Assembly (NCBI RefSeq): GCF_009901565.1
Contig: NZ_WXEW01000002.1
Location: 186,001 to 250,000 of the forward strand
Length of the DNA: 64,000 bases
Source: Herbidospora solisilvae
Lineage (GTDB): Bacteria; Actinomycetota; Actinomycetes; Streptosporangiales; Streptosporangiaceae
Direction of reading: 5' to 3'
Within the stretch, counting starts at the first letter, position 1. Every line of letters begins with the position of its first letter. The notes under the pieces were generated by a model, which did no database searches, had not been told where the DNA came from, and saw only the letters and a program-made list of their open reading frames with translations. The position numbers were made by a program, and so were the translations under genes. Below, piece by piece: positions 52,910-64,000 of this stretch.

Positions 52910-55360
52910 TTACAGGGCCCCGCCGATCGCCGCCACCGTGTGGGTCAGCCGCACGCCCGAACCGTCGCGCCGGCCGATCTCCTCGGGCAGGGGCACCGGC
53001 TTGCCGACCGACGAGACGGCCTTCGCGGGGCCGGGACCGGCCCAGGCCAGCAGGAGCACGTCTTCGCCCTTCAGGAAACGCTGGGCGCGGACGCCGCCCG
53101 TCGCGCGGCCCTTCGGGGGGAACTCGGCGTAGTCGGAGATCTTGCCGCCGCCGATCTGGGTGCCGGGCAGGGCGGTGGACGAGCCGGCGATGGTCACCAC
53201 GCGGGACTCGCGCGCGGGGTCGATCGCGCCGAACCAGATGACCTTTGCGCCGGGCTCCACCCGGATGCCGGCCATGCCGCCCGCCGGGCGGCCCTGGGGG
53301 CGGACGTTGGTCGCGGAGTAGCGCAGCAGCTGGGCGTCGGAGGTGATGAACACCAGGTCGTGGTCTTCGGACGTCAGCTCGACCGCGCCCACGACCGTGT
53401 CGCCGTCGCGCAGGGTGATGACCTCGAACTCGTCGCGGTTGGCCGGGTAGTCGGGGACCACCCGCTTCACGACGCCCTGTTCGGTGCCCAGGGCCAGGCC
53501 GGGGCCGTCGGGGTCGAGGGAGCCGATGCCCACCACGGTCTCGTCGGCGGCCAGGGAGACGTATTCGGCCACCGGGTGGCCGCCCGCCAGGGAGGGCGGG
53601 TTGGCCGAGGCCGGGAGGGTCGGCAGGTCGACCACGCTGACCCGGATCATGCGGCCGAGCGAGGTCACCACCCCGACCTCGCCCCGGACGGTCGAGCGCA
53701 CGGCCGACACGAGCACGTCGTGGACGGTGCGCTCACCCGTGGCGGGCAGCGGCGAGGCGTCGGCCGTGCGGGCCAGCAGACCGGTGGAGGAGAGCAGGAC
53801 CAGGCACGGGTCGTCGGCGACCTCCAGGGGCACCGGCGCGAGCGCGGCCACCCCGCCCTCCAGCAGGAGGGTGCGCCGGGGGGTGCCGTAGGTCTTGGCG
53901 ACCTGGGCCAGCTCGTCGGAGACGACCTTCCGGAGCTTCAGGTCGGAGGAGAGGATCTCGGTGAGCTCGGCGATCTCGCGGGTCAGCGTCGCCTTCTCCT
54001 TGTCGAGCTCCAGGTTGTCGTAGCGGGTCAGGCGGCGCAGCGGGGTGTCGAGGATGTAGTTGGCCTGGATCTCGCTGAGCGAGAAGCGCTCCATCAGGCC
54101 GCCGCGGGCCGCCGCCGAGTCGTCGGAGGTGCGGATGACCTGGATGACCTCGTCGATGTTCAGCAGGGCGACGATCAGGCCCTCGACCAGGTGGAGGCGC
54201 TCCTCGCGCTTGCGTCGGCGGTGGAGGGAGCGGCGGCGGACGACGTCGAGGCGGTGCTCGACGTACACGGAGAGGAGTTCGCGCAGCCCCAGGGTGCGCG
54301 GCTGGCCGTCGACGAGGGCCACGTTGTTGATGCCGAAGGTCTCCTCCATCGGCGTCAGCCGGTAGAGCTCCTCGAGCACCGCCTCGGGGTTGAAGCCGTT
54401 CTTGATCTCGATGACCAGCTGGAGGCCCTTGTGCCGGTCGGTGAGGTCTTTGAGGTCGGCGATGCCGGTCAGCTTCTTGGCCGTCACCAGTTCCTTGATC
54501 TTGGTGACGACACGCTCGGGGCCCACGTTGTAGGGGAGCGCGGTGACGACCAGGCCCTTGCGGCGCGGGGTGACGTTCTCGATCGTCGCGGTGGCCCGCA
54601 TCTTGAAGGTGCCGCGGCCGGTCCGGTAGGCGTCGTGGATGCCCGACAGGCCGTTGATGTAGCCGCCCGTGGGCAGGTCGGGGCCCGGGATGAAGTTCAT
54701 CAGGTCGTCGAGCGTCGCGTCGGGGTGCTTGAGCAGGTGCCGCGCGGCCGCCACGACCTCGACGAGGTTGTGGGGGGCCATGTTGGTCGCCATGCCGACG
54801 GCGATGCCCGTCGAGCCGTTGACCAGCAGGTTGGGGAACGCCGAGCCCAGGACCGAGGGCTCGGTCTCCTGGCCGTCGTAGTTGGGCTTGAAGTCGACCG
54901 TGTCCTCGTCGATCGACTGCACCATCAGCATCGCCGCGTCGGACAGGCGGGCCTCGGTGTAGCGCATGGCGGCCGGCAGGTCGTCGGGCGAGCCGAAGTT
55001 GCCGTGGCCGTCGACCAGGGGCAGCCGCATCGAGAACGGCTGGGCCTGGCGGACCAGCGCGTCGTAGATCGCGCCGTCGCCGTGGGGGTGGAGCTTGCCC
55101 ATGACCTCGCCGACGACGCGGGACGACTTCACGTGGCCCCGGTCGGGGCGCAGCCCCATCTCGTTCATCGAGTAGAGGATGCGGCGCTGCACGGGCTTGA
55201 GCCCGTCGCGGGCGTCGGGGAGCGCACGCTGGTAGATGACGCTGTAGGCGTATTCCAGGAAGCTGGTGCGCATCTCCGCGGACACGTCGATGTCGACGAT
55301 CCGCTCCTCGAAGTCCTCGTCGGGCGGGGGGCTGGTGGTTCGTCGGGCCATGTCGAACAT
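52910..55360 (-). CDS. parC: DNA topoisomerase IV subunit A (GyrA-like ParC)
   Basis: 816-residue type IIA topoisomerase DNA-cleavage subunit. The catalytic Tyr134 is in [28 protein letters not shown] and [20 protein letters not shown] give the winged-helix core, and C-terminal beta-pinwheel blades are present. The canonical GyrA box is not seen, supporting ParC type. At the position of Ser83 in E. coli GyrA there is Gly96 (HPHGDG). ATG 55360 has GGTGGGGA upstream; ATG 55351 is an alternative. The gene faces parE with 3.7 kb of unrelated genes between. The same frame stays open far upstream opposite recQ; that part is not coding. Confidence 0.93.
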   Translation of the reverse strand: MFDMARRTTSPPPDEDFEERIVDIDVSAEMRTSFLEYAYSVIYQRALPDARDGLKPVQRRILYSMNEMGLRPDRGHVKSSRVVGEVMGKLHPHGDGAIYDALVRQAQPFSMRLPLVDGHGNFGSPDDLPAAMRYTEARLSDAAMLMVQSIDEDTVDFKPNYDGQETEPSVLGSAFPNLLVNGSTGIAVGMATNMAPHNLVEVVAAARHLLKHPDATLDDLMNFIPGPDLPTGGYINGLSGIHDAYRTGRGTFKMRATATIENVTPRRKGLVVTALPYNVGPERVVTKIKELVTAKKLTGIADLKDLTDRHKGLQLVIEIKNGFNPEAVLEELYRLTPMEETFGINNVALVDGQPRTLGLRELLSVYVEHRLDVVRRRSLHRRRKREERLHLVEGLIVALLNIDEVIQVIRTSDDSAAARGGLMERFSLSEIQANYILDTPLRRLTRYDNLELDKEKATLTREIAELTEILSSDLKLRKVVSDELAQVAKTYGTPRRTLLLEGGVAALAPVPLEVADDPCLVLLSSTGLLARTADASPLPATGERTVHDVLVSAVRSTVRGEVGVVTSLGRMIRVSVVDLPTLPASANPPSLAGGHPVAEYVSLAADETVVGIGSLDPDGPGLALGTEQGVVKRVVPDYPANRDEFEVITLRDGDTVVGAVELTSEDHDLVFITSDAQLLRYSATNVRPQGRPAGGMAGIRVEPGAKVIWFGAIDPARESRVVTIAGSSTALPGTQIGGGKISDYAEFPPKGRATGGVRAQRFLKGEDVLLLAWAGPGPAKAVSSVGKPVPLPEEIGRRDGSGVRLTHTVAAIGGAL

Positions 55361-55388
55361 TTTGCCGGTCCCCACCGACGCCCGCGAC

Positions 55389-55877
55389 TCAGACCTTCGA
55401 GACTTCCGTCTTGTACAGGCGGAATCCCCTGGCCTCGTAGTTTCCCCGGGCCGCCGGGGAGTCGAGGGAACAGGTGTGCACCCAGACCCGCTCGGAGGCG
55501 AGCTGCCAGGCCCTTGCGACACCGGCGTGCAGGAGATGCCCGCCGATGCCCCGGCCGATGGCGAAGGGGAGAAGCCCGAAATAGGCGACCTCCACCGAGG
55601 AGCCCTGCGGCTCCAGGGCGATGTACCCCGCGGGCGTCCCGCGCAGATAGGCCACCCAGGTCTCCACGCCCAGGTCGAGCCAGGTGAGCCACTGTTCGTC
55701 GGTCCAGTCGCGGCGGTCGGTCCACTGCCAGCCGCCGCCCACGGCCGAGTAGAGGAAACGGTGGAAATCGGCGGAGGGGATCTCGGCCCGGACGACGTCG
55801 ACGTCGTCGCGCGGAGGCCGGGCGGGGCGCAGATCGGAGGGGTCGGTCTGTTCGAGGTACCAGGTGGTGACGTCCAC
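55389..55877 (-). CDS. GNAT-family N-acetyltransferase
   Basis: 162 residues: [40 protein letters not shown] is the acetyl-CoA-binding loop and [17 protein letters not shown] motif B. It resembles the small actinobacterial GNAT enzymes of unknown substrate. It starts at ATG 55877, divergent from the RecQ-like gene with 29 bases between the starts, so the two have overlapping promoters. Confidence 0.85.
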   Translation of the reverse strand: MDVTTWYLEQTDPSDLRPARPPRDDVDVVRAEIPSADFHRFLYSAVGGGWQWTDRRDWTDEQWLTWLDLGVETWVAYLRGTPAGYIALEPQGSSVEVAYFGLLPFAIGRGIGGHLLHAGVARAWQLASERVWVHTCSLDSPAARGNYEARGFRLYKTEVSKV

Positions 55878-55893
55878 ATGGGGAATTTACTGG

Positions 55894-55899
55894 TACTAA
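55894..55899 (+). promoter_or_regulatory. Candidate -10 box of the RecQ-like gene (leaderless)
   Basis: TACTAA lies seven bases before GTG 55907, so transcription would start at or near the first base of the codon, giving a leaderless mRNA. No Shine-Dalgarno is seen. No good -35 match at 17-18 bases. Confidence 0.45.
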
Positions 55900-55906
55900 G
55901 GACACC

Positions 55907-57979
<2,073 letters not shown>

Positions 57980-57992
57980 GTATAGGGGAGGG

Positions 57993-59183
57993 GTGCTTCC
58001 CTCCCACCGCGTCGCGGACGCCCTCGTCACCGTCACCGCCGACCAGATCCCCGTCGCCGGGCAGGACGTTCTCGTCAGGCAGACCGATCACGAGTTCCTG
58101 TTCGGCTGCACCGGATTCGAACGCGACATCCCCTTGGCCGACCACTGGTTCGGGCTGTTCAACTTCGCCACGCTGCCCTTCTACTGGGCCCAGTTCGAAG
58201 GCGACATGGGCAACCCGCAGACCGAGAAGCTGATGGGGATGGCCTCGTTCTTCAAGGACCGCGGGGTGCCCGTGAAAGGCCACCCGCTGGCCTGGCACAC
58301 CCTCGCCCCCGACTGGCTGCTCGGCCTCAACAACGGCGAGATCGCCGCCGCCCAGGTCGCCCGCATCACCCGTGAGGTCACCGACTTCGCCGGCGTGATC
58401 GACATGTGGGACGTGATCAACGAGGTCGTCATCATGCCGATCTTCGACAGGTACGACAACGGCATCACCCGCCTGTGCCGCGACATCGGCCGCATCCCCA
58501 TGATCCGGATGGTGTTCGACGCCGCCCGCCACGCCAACCCCGGTGCGACCCTGCTCCTCAACGACTTCGACATGTCGGCCGCCTACGAGTGCCTCATCGA
58601 GGGCGTGCTCGAAGCGGGCGTCCGCATCGACGCGCTCGGCCTCCAGAGCCACATGCACCAGGGCTACTGGGGCGAGGAGCGCACCCTGGAGACCCTCGAC
58701 CGCTTCTCCCGGTACGGCCTGCCGATCCACTTCACCGAGACGACCATCGTGTCCGGGCACCTGATGCCCCCCGAGATCGTCGACCTGAACGACTACCAGA
58801 TCGACGACTGGCCCTCCACGCCCGAGGGCGAGGAGCGGCAGGCCGACGAGATCGTGCGCCACTACCGCACCCTGGTCGGCCACCCGGCCGTCCGGGCGAT
58901 CACCTACTGGGGCATCCAGGACGGCGAGTGGCTGGGCGCGCCCGGCGGCTTCGTCCGGGCCGACGGCAGCCCCAAGCCCTCCTACCACGCCCTCCAGAAC
59001 CTGGTCAGGGGCGAGTGGTGGCTGCCCGAGACGACCATGCGGACCGACGAGGAGGGCCGGATCCCGCTGACGGGCTTCCGGGGGACGTACACGATCGAAC
59101 ACCGGGGCCGGACGGGCACGGTGACCCTCGGAAACGGTAGTACTTCGGGCCGATCCGCGATCGAGTGCGAACTCGTACCATGA
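57993..59183 (+). CDS. GH10 endo-beta-1,4-xylanase-like enzyme, cytoplasmic
   Basis: 396 residues forming one GH10 barrel: [14 protein letters not shown] carries the conserved His and Trp; the acid/base is Glu144 (WDVINE) and the nucleophile Glu249 (HFTETT). Typical GH10 enzymes have TELD at the second site, here TETT, and [12 protein letters not shown] replaces the usual WGVTD tail motif. There is no signal peptide, unlike most secreted xylanases, so it would act on imported xylo-oligosaccharides in the cytoplasm. GTG 57993 has GGGGAGG immediately upstream. It lies 13 bases after the helicase gene and five bases before the kinase gene. Confidence 0.85.
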   Translation: MLPSHRVADALVTVTADQIPVAGQDVLVRQTDHEFLFGCTGFERDIPLADHWFGLFNFATLPFYWAQFEGDMGNPQTEKLMGMASFFKDRGVPVKGHPLAWHTLAPDWLLGLNNGEIAAAQVARITREVTDFAGVIDMWDVINEVVIMPIFDRYDNGITRLCRDIGRIPMIRMVFDAARHANPGATLLLNDFDMSAAYECLIEGVLEAGVRIDALGLQSHMHQGYWGEERTLETLDRFSRYGLPIHFTETTIVSGHLMPPEIVDLNDYQIDDWPSTPEGEERQADEIVRHYRTLVGHPAVRAITYWGIQDGEWLGAPGGFVRADGSPKPSYHALQNLVRGEWWLPETTMRTDEEGRIPLTGFRGTYTIEHRGRTGTVTLGNGSTSGRSAIECELVP

Positions 59184-59187
59184 CGGC

Positions 59188-60258
59188 GTGTGGAACGAGC
59201 CGCGTCCTGTTCCGCCTCCCCCCAAGCGGGTCTGGCGTGACCACGCGCTGATCGCCCTGCTGGTGCCGGCCGTGGTGCTCGAAGGGGTGCTGCGGCCGGA
59301 GCTGCCCCGGCCGGTGGTGGCGCTGACGCTCGTGCTGGTGGCGACGTTGTGGTGGCGGCGGGCCCGTCCGCTGCTCGTGGTGGTGCTCGCCTTCGGCGGC
59401 ACCCTCGTGGCCGACGTGCTGATGGGCCGCCCCGACGACACCCACACGGCGGTGTTCCTGCTGATCCTGCCCTACACGCTGGGCCGGTGGGGGTCGGGGC
59501 GCGAGGTCCTGGCGGGCGCGGCCGTCATGCTCGGCAACGTCGCCCTGTCGGTCCCGGGGCCCGCCGACCTGGTCGGCGCCGCCGCCGTCGTCTCGATCGC
59601 GCTGCTCGCCGGGATCGCCGTCCGGTTCCGGGTGCGGGTCCAGCAGCGCGACCGCGAGCAGGTGAAGTTGCTCGAACGCGAACGGCTGGCCCGCGACCTG
59701 CACGACACCGTCGCCCACCACGTGTCGGCGATGGCGATCCGGGCCCAGGCCGGGCTCGCCCGCGCCCACAAGGACCCGGACGCGGCCGTGGAGGCGCTGA
59801 AGGTCATCGAGGCCGAGGCGTCGCGGGCGCTGGCCGAGATGCGGACCATGGTCCGGGTGCTGCGCCACCCCGCCGACCTCGACCCGGCCCGGGGCGTCGC
59901 CGATCTGGCGGAGCTCCAGAAGGGCTCCGGCGTCCCCGTCGACGTCGAGGTGCGCGGCGACCTCGGCACCCTCCCGCCCCCGACCGACGCCGCGATCTTC
60001 CGGCTGGCCCAGGAGTCGGTCACCAACGCCCGGCGGCACGCCCGCCGCGCCACCCGCATCCACGTGCTCGTCACGGCCGACGGCGACCGGGTCACGCTGC
60101 GGGTCACCGACGACGGAGAGGTGCCCGCGCCCGGTGCGAACGGTTATGGTCTCCTCGGCATGGCCGAACGGGCCACCCTCCTCGGCGGCACCTGCGAGGC
60201 GGGCCCCGCCCCCGGCCGTGGCTGGACCGTCACCGCCGTGCTCCCGAGGACCGCATGA
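59188..60258 (+). CDS. Two-component sensor histidine kinase (HisKA_3 type)
   Basis: 356-residue kinase. An N-terminal region with four or five membrane helices (about 20-147), no large extracellular loop, then a coiled coil and the H-box ERLARDLHDTVAHHVSAM with His172, and a C-terminal HATPase (AIFRLAQESVTNARRHARR, VTDDGEVPAPGANGYGLLGM). The DesK/LiaS-like group senses membrane or envelope state. GTG 59188 is five bases after the GH10 gene; its stop overlaps the response regulator start as ATGA. Confidence 0.9.
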   Translation: MWNEPRPVPPPPKRVWRDHALIALLVPAVVLEGVLRPELPRPVVALTLVLVATLWWRRARPLLVVVLAFGGTLVADVLMGRPDDTHTAVFLLILPYTLGRWGSGREVLAGAAVMLGNVALSVPGPADLVGAAAVVSIALLAGIAVRFRVRVQQRDREQVKLLERERLARDLHDTVAHHVSAMAIRAQAGLARAHKDPDAAVEALKVIEAEASRALAEMRTMVRVLRHPADLDPARGVADLAELQKGSGVPVDVEVRGDLGTLPPPTDAAIFRLAQESVTNARRHARRATRIHVLVTADGDRVTLRVTDDGEVPAPGANGYGLLGMAERATLLGGTCEAGPAPGRGWTVTAVLPRTA

Positions 60259-60893
60259 CCATTCGCGTGATCGTGGCCGACGACCAGGAGATCGTCCGGA
60301 CCGGCCTGGTGATGATCCTGGAGGCCCACGACGACATCGAGGTCGTCGGCCAGGCCGCCGACGGCCGCCGCGCGGTCGAGCTGGCCCGCCGGCTCAGGCC
60401 CGACGTGTGCCTGCTCGACATCCGGATGCCCGGCATGAACGGCATCGAGGCCACCCGCGAGCTGTCCCAGGAGGTCGCCGTGGTCGTCATCACCACCTTC
60501 GACCTCGACGAGTACGTCTACGCCGCGCTGCGCGCCGGGGCCAGGGGCTTCCTGCTGAAGGACGCCGGGTCGGCGCTGCTCGCGCAGGCCATCAGGGCCG
60601 CCGCCGGCGGCGACGCCCTGATCGCGCCCAGCGTCACCGCCCGCCTGCTGCGCGCCTTCGCCGGCACGGCCGACCCGGTCCAGCCGTTCGAGCCGCTGAC
60701 CGACCGGGAGGAGCAGATCATCACGACCGTGGCCCGGGGCCGCACCAACCACGAGATCGCCGACGAACTCCACATCTCGGTCAGCACGGTGAAGACCCAC
60801 GTCGCCAGCCTCATGGCCAAGCTCGGCGCCCGGAACCGGGTCGAGATCGCGATGTGGGCCTACGAGACGGGCCGGATCAGGAACGCCGGATGA
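60255..60893 (+). CDS. Response regulator, NarL/FixJ type
   Basis: 212 residues. The receiver domain has Asp9/Asp10, the phosphoacceptor Asp55 (LLDIRMPG), Thr (ITTF) and Lys (LLKDAG); the LuxR-type helix-turn-helix is TDREEQIITTVARGRTNHEI then STVKTHVASLMAKLGARN. ATG 60255 overlaps the kinase stop. Cognate pair with the kinase. The 3' end overlaps the convergent DUF2306 gene by 17 bases. Targets unknown; neighbouring loci are candidates. Confidence 0.93.
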   Translation: MTIRVIVADDQEIVRTGLVMILEAHDDIEVVGQAADGRRAVELARRLRPDVCLLDIRMPGMNGIEATRELSQEVAVVVITTFDLDEYVYAALRAGARGFLLKDAGSALLAQAIRAAAGGDALIAPSVTARLLRAFAGTADPVQPFEPLTDREEQIITTVARGRTNHEIADELHISVSTVKTHVASLMAKLGARNRVEIAMWAYETGRIRNAG

Positions 60894-61488
60894 CCCACTC
60901 GGCGACCGCGACGTTGATCGCCCATCCGGCGGCCATCGCGACGAACCGCCCCGTGTCGTCGGGGGTGACCCCGGCGACGGCGAACGGCACATGGGTGAAC
61001 GCCTGGGTGCCGGCGCCCATCGCCAGCGCGTAGGCGCGGATCATCCAGGCCCGGTGGGTGGTGAAATCCCGCCGGCGGACCGCCAGGACGGCGTACCCGA
61101 CGGCGAAGGCCATCACCCCGCCGACGGCCACCCGCATGATCGTCATGGGCAGTCCGTCGTCGGTCTCCGGCAGGTCGTACCAGAGGGCCATCCAGATCCC
61201 GCTGAGGGCCACCGTGAGCCCGGCCACCGCCAGCACCCGCCCGGCCCGCCGGTGCCACGGGCCTCGCCGTAGTGACGGGACGAACTGGAACGCCCCCAGC
61301 AGGGCGTAGATCACCGCGCCGACGATGTGGGCCACGACGGGCAGCGGCATGTCGAAGAAACGGACATTGTCCGGCGTGACGGGCCCGCCGCCGGACAGTT
61401 CGGCCAGGCGGAGCCCACCGGCCAGTGAGGGGACGAGGGCGAGCAGCACGAGCCCGGTGGGCAACATCCACAGACGTCTGACGGTCAT
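60877..61488 (-). CDS. DUF2306 membrane protein
   Basis: About 203 residues, six predicted membrane helices. FFDMPLPVVAHIVGAVIYAL and GAFQFVPSLRRGPWHRRAGR are typical of the DUF2306 family, with conserved His residues on both sides of the membrane that may bind heme or metal (inference). ATG 61488 is preferred; ATG 61533 would add a polar leader. It overlaps the response regulator 3' end by 17 bases in a convergent arrangement. Function unknown. Confidence 0.85.
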   Translation of the reverse strand: MTVRRLWMLPTGLVLLALVPSLAGGLRLAELSGGGPVTPDNVRFFDMPLPVVAHIVGAVIYALLGAFQFVPSLRRGPWHRRAGRVLAVAGLTVALSGIWMALWYDLPETDDGLPMTIMRVAVGGVMAFAVGYAVLAVRRRDFTTHRAWMIRAYALAMGAGTQAFTHVPFAVAGVTPDDTGRFVAMAAGWAINVAVAEWVIRRS

Positions 61489-61582
61489 GCCGCAGATCAT
61501 CGCGATCAGGGGCACCCGTTCACATCGCGCCAACGGCTCCGGCGTGATCGTTCCAACGGCCGGCGGTCGGGCGTACTTTCGG

Positions 61583-62476
61583 CTAGAGGCGGGGGCGGGC
61601 GCCCAGGTTGGCCAGGCACTTGGCGGCCAGCGTGTTGCCCGCCGCCAGGGCGTCGGCCGGCTGCTTGCCGTCGAGCCAGCTCGGCAGGAACCCGGCGGCG
61701 AACGCGTCGCCCGCGCCGGTGCCGTCGACGACCCGCTCGACCTGCTCGGCCGGGACCTTGACGGCCTCGGACCGGTTGTTGCTGTACCAGAGCGCGCCGT
61801 CGGCGTTGCACTTGATCACGACCTGCGGGAACCAGGCGGTCAGCACCTTGGCCGCCGCCTCGGGCTCGTCGCGGCCGGTCAGCACCTTGGCCTGGTCGAC
61901 GTTGGCGAACAGCAGCTTCGCGCCGTGGGTCCACTCGAGGAACGGCTCGGCGCCGGTGCGCTCGACCGGCGCGGAGGAGGCGCAGTCGACCGAGATCGAC
62001 ATGCCCGCCCGGCGGGCCAGGTCGAGGGCGGCCAGACCGGCGTCGCGGGAGCCCTCGCAGATCAGCGTGTAACCCGACATGTGGAGGTGGCTGCCCTGCG
62101 TGAACAGGTCGCGGGGCAGGTCTTCGGGCGACAGCGCGGCGTTGGCGCCGGGGTCGGAGAGCATCGTGCGCTCACCCTTGTGGGTGACCAGGACGACGCA
62201 GGTGCCGGTGGGGCGCTCGGGATCCATGACGAGCCGGGCGTCGACGCCGTAGCCCATCAGCTCCATGTCGCGGTTTCGGCCGGTGATGTCGGCGCCGCGG
62301 CGGCCGATGAAGGCGACCTCGGAACCCTCGACGGCGAGCCATGACGCGATGTTGGCTCCGGAGCCGCCACCGTGCATGGTCACCACGGCCGGAGTGTCGC
62401 TTGCCCGGGCGAGCGGATACCTGGCGCGGGCGACCGCGTCGGTCATGAGATCGCCCACCACGACGACCCGCGTCAT
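61583..62476 (-). CDS. PfkB-family sugar/nucleoside kinase
   Basis: 297 residues of the ribokinase/PfkB fold. TMHGGGSGANIASWLAVEG is PfkB motif 1 and DGTGAGDAFAAGF motif 2 with the catalytic Asp. Substrate could be ribose, adenosine or another sugar; the surrounding glycosidases favour a sugar (inference). ATG 62476 has AAGGTGG about eight bases upstream. It is divergent from the GNAT/acyl-CoA synthetase gene with a 151-base spacer. Confidence 0.9.
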   Translation of the reverse strand: MTRVVVVGDLMTDAVARARYPLARASDTPAVVTMHGGGSGANIASWLAVEGSEVAFIGRRGADITGRNRDMELMGYGVDARLVMDPERPTGTCVVLVTHKGERTMLSDPGANAALSPEDLPRDLFTQGSHLHMSGYTLICEGSRDAGLAALDLARRAGMSISVDCASSAPVERTGAEPFLEWTHGAKLLFANVDQAKVLTGRDEPEAAAKVLTAWFPQVVIKCNADGALWYSNNRSEAVKVPAEQVERVVDGTGAGDAFAAGFLPSWLDGKQPADALAAGNTLAAKCLANLGARPRL

Positions 62477-62627
62477 GATGTCACCACCTTGCTTACTGCA
62501 ATTCGACGCTGACCCCGGAAACTTAACAGCTTCCGCAAGCTTCGTGGGGGGTGAGGCGGACACTCGTACACAGTCGATGCACATCCGTTGCCCAACCACC
62601 GCGTTTGTGCACAGATACCCTCGAAAG

Positions 62628-64000
62628 GTGGAACTCGCGTATCCGCGGCACTGGGAGGCCGACGTCGTCCTTTCCGACGGCGGCACCGCTCACCTGCGGC
62701 CCATCCGCCCCGATGACGCCGAACTGTTGCGTTCCTTCTACTCCCGCCTCTCCGCCCAGTCCATCTACTTCCGTTTCTTCGGCCCCCGTCCGCGCCTCTC
62801 GGACCGCGAGGTGACCCGCTTCACGACGGTCGACTACAACGACCGGCTCGCCCTCATCGCCACCATCGGAACGGAGATGGTGGCGGTCGTCCGTTACGAC
62901 CGGGTCAAGCCCGCCGACCACGCGGAAGTGGCCTTCCTCGTCGAAGACGCCCATCAGGGGCGCGGGCTCGCCGCGGTGCTGCTCGAACACCTGCGCGCCG
63001 CCGCCCGCGAGCGCGGCATCCGGACGTTCATCGCCGACGTGCTGCCCGCCAACCACCGGATGACCCAGATGTTCCGGCAGGCCGGATACACCGCGCAGAG
63101 CACGTTCGAGGACGGCGTCGTCCGGATGACCCTCGACCTCGCGAGCACCCCCGACTCCGTCGAGGTGGTGACCGGGCGGGAGCACCGGGCCGAGGCGCGG
63201 TCGATCGCCCGGCTGCTCAAGCCCGAGTCGGTCGCCGTCATCGGGGCCAGCCGGGAGCCGGGCGGGATCGGGCAGACCGTGCTGCGCAACCTGCTCCGGG
63301 CCGAGTTCACCGGGCCGGTCTACCCGGTGCACAGGGAGGTGCGGGCGGTCGCGGGGGTGCGGGCGTACAAGAACATGGCCGCGATCGACGGGGAGGTCGA
63401 CCTCGCGGTCGTGGCCGTCCCGGCCGAGAGTGTGCTGGACGTGGTCGAGGAGTGCGCCCAGAAGGGGGTGAAGGGCCTGGTCGTGGTCTCCAGCGGCTTC
63501 GCCGAGACGGGCGAGGAGGGGCTGGCGCGCGAGCAGGAGCTGGTGCGCATCTCCCGCGCCTACGGCATGCGGGTCGTCGGGCCCAACTGCCTCGGCATCG
63601 CCAACACCGACCGGTCGATCAGGCTCAACGCCACCCTGGCCGAACGGCTGCCCGCGCGCGGGCGCATCGGCTTCTTCAGCCAGTCGGGCGCCCTCGGCAC
63701 CGCCCTGCTGCACCGCGTCGACCAGCGCGGCCTCGGCATCTCCACCTTCGTCTCCGCCGGGAACCGGGCCGACGTGTCCGGCAACGACCTGCTCCAGTAC
63801 TGGGAGGAGGACCCCGCGACCGAGGTCGTCCTCCTCTATCTGGAGTCGATGGGCAACCCGCGCAAGTTCACCCGGCTGGCCCGGCGCATCTCCCGCACCA
63901 AGCCGATCGTGGCGGTGAAGTCGCAGGCCGCCGAGTTCGGGCTGCCCGACGGCGCGGTGTCGACGCTGTTCGAGCAGGCCGGGGTGATCCGGGTCGACGA
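62628..64000 (+). CDS. GNAT acetyltransferase fused to NDP-forming acyl-CoA synthetase (5' part)
   Basis: 457 codons are visible before the window edge; the 3' end is missing. Residues about 1-170 are a GNAT domain (AHLRPIRPDDAELLRSFYSR, EDAHQGRGLAAVLLEHL, MFRQAGYTAQSTF). From about 190 an ADP-forming acetate-CoA ligase-like CoA-binding region begins (LKPESVAVIGASREPGGIGQ, GFFSQSGALGTALL). This N-acetyltransferase plus ligase layout matches Pat-type protein lysine acetyltransferases that regulate acetyl-CoA synthetase in actinobacteria. GTG 62628 has GAAAG directly upstream. A full ligase half would follow to the right. Confidence 0.9.
   Translation, partial: MELAYPRHWEADVVLSDGGTAHLRPIRPDDAELLRSFYSRLSAQSIYFRFFGPRPRLSDREVTRFTTVDYNDRLALIATIGTEMVAVVRYDRVKPADHAEVAFLVEDAHQGRGLAAVLLEHLRAAARERGIRTFIADVLPANHRMTQMFRQAGYTAQSTFEDGVVRMTLDLASTPDSVEVVTGREHRAEARSIARLLKPESVAVIGASREPGGIGQTVLRNLLRAEFTGPVYPVHREVRAVAGVRAYKNMAAIDGEVDLAVVAVPAESVLDVVEECAQKGVKGLVVVSSGFAETGEEGLAREQELVRISRAYGMRVVGPNCLGIANTDRSIRLNATLAERLPARGRIGFFSQSGALGTALLHRVDQRGLGISTFVSAGNRADVSGNDLLQYWEEDPATEVVLLYLESMGNPRKFTRLARRISRTKPIVAVKSQAAEFGLPDGAVSTLFEQAGVIRVD

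Overview
The window is high-GC DNA with GTG and TTG starts, dense gene packing and mostly GTGA/ATGA start-stop overlaps, which points to an actinomycete. The gene set and the N-terminal sequence of the principal sigma factor suggest the order Streptosporangiales (inference). A vegetative sigma factor (rpoD/hrdB type), a second gyrase-like pair (parE and parC) and yaaA between 40.6 and 55.4 kb mark a conserved chromosomal core. No tRNA, rRNA, insertion sequence, phage gene or CRISPR array was found.

Layout. 0-2.3 kb: end of a carbohydrate ABC importer (permease and lipoprotein), minus strand, with a palindromic operator and a divergent ROK regulator (2.3-3.6 kb). 3.7-9.2 kb: a two-domain secreted serine protease, a small secreted protein, a probable beta-propeller remnant antiparallel to a DUF1348 gene, and an orphan FtsX-type permease. 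9.2-14.3 kb: an overlapping GH3-LacI-GH1 operon preceded by three regularly spaced LacI-type palindromes. 14.3-19.5 kb: secreted protein, Fe(II)/2-oxoglutarate dioxygenase, DoxX-like protein, DHA2 efflux pump and esterase. 19.6-23.8 kb: an unusual pair, a TPR/multi-TM/split-barrel-like protein and a membrane-anchored tandem CbbX-type AAA+ ATPase. 23.9-34.6 kb: two complete oligopeptide/dipeptide ABC operons end to end. 34.6-40.5 kb: AlkZ-like glycosylase, pxpABC 5-oxoprolinase operon, DUF1841 protein, small helical protein and HhH DNA-repair protein. 40.7-49.2 kb: PAS-PAS-GAF-PP2C phosphatase, sigma factor, helical-repeat protein, yaaA, DUF7455 protein, parE. 49.5-55.9 kb: acetyltransferases, carbonic anhydrase, VOC-ArsR-SRPBCC operon, parC. 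55.9-64 kb: RecQ-like helicase with a phosphoribosyltransferase-like tail, cytoplasmic GH10 enzyme, two-component system, DUF2306 protein, PfkB kinase and the start of a GNAT/acyl-CoA synthetase fusion.

How it fits together. Several loci form a plant-polysaccharide and peptide scavenging theme: sugar importer plus ROK, GH3/GH1 under LacI, cytoplasmic GH10, a sugar kinase, two peptide importers, a secreted protease, and 5-oxoproline salvage.

The least explained items are the TPR/AAA+ pair (19572-23800), a 96-bp intergenic repeat present twice with 83/96 identity (15934-16029 and 46511-46606), a hairpin that covers the Shine-Dalgarno of the first peptide-binding protein, and the two-domain protease.
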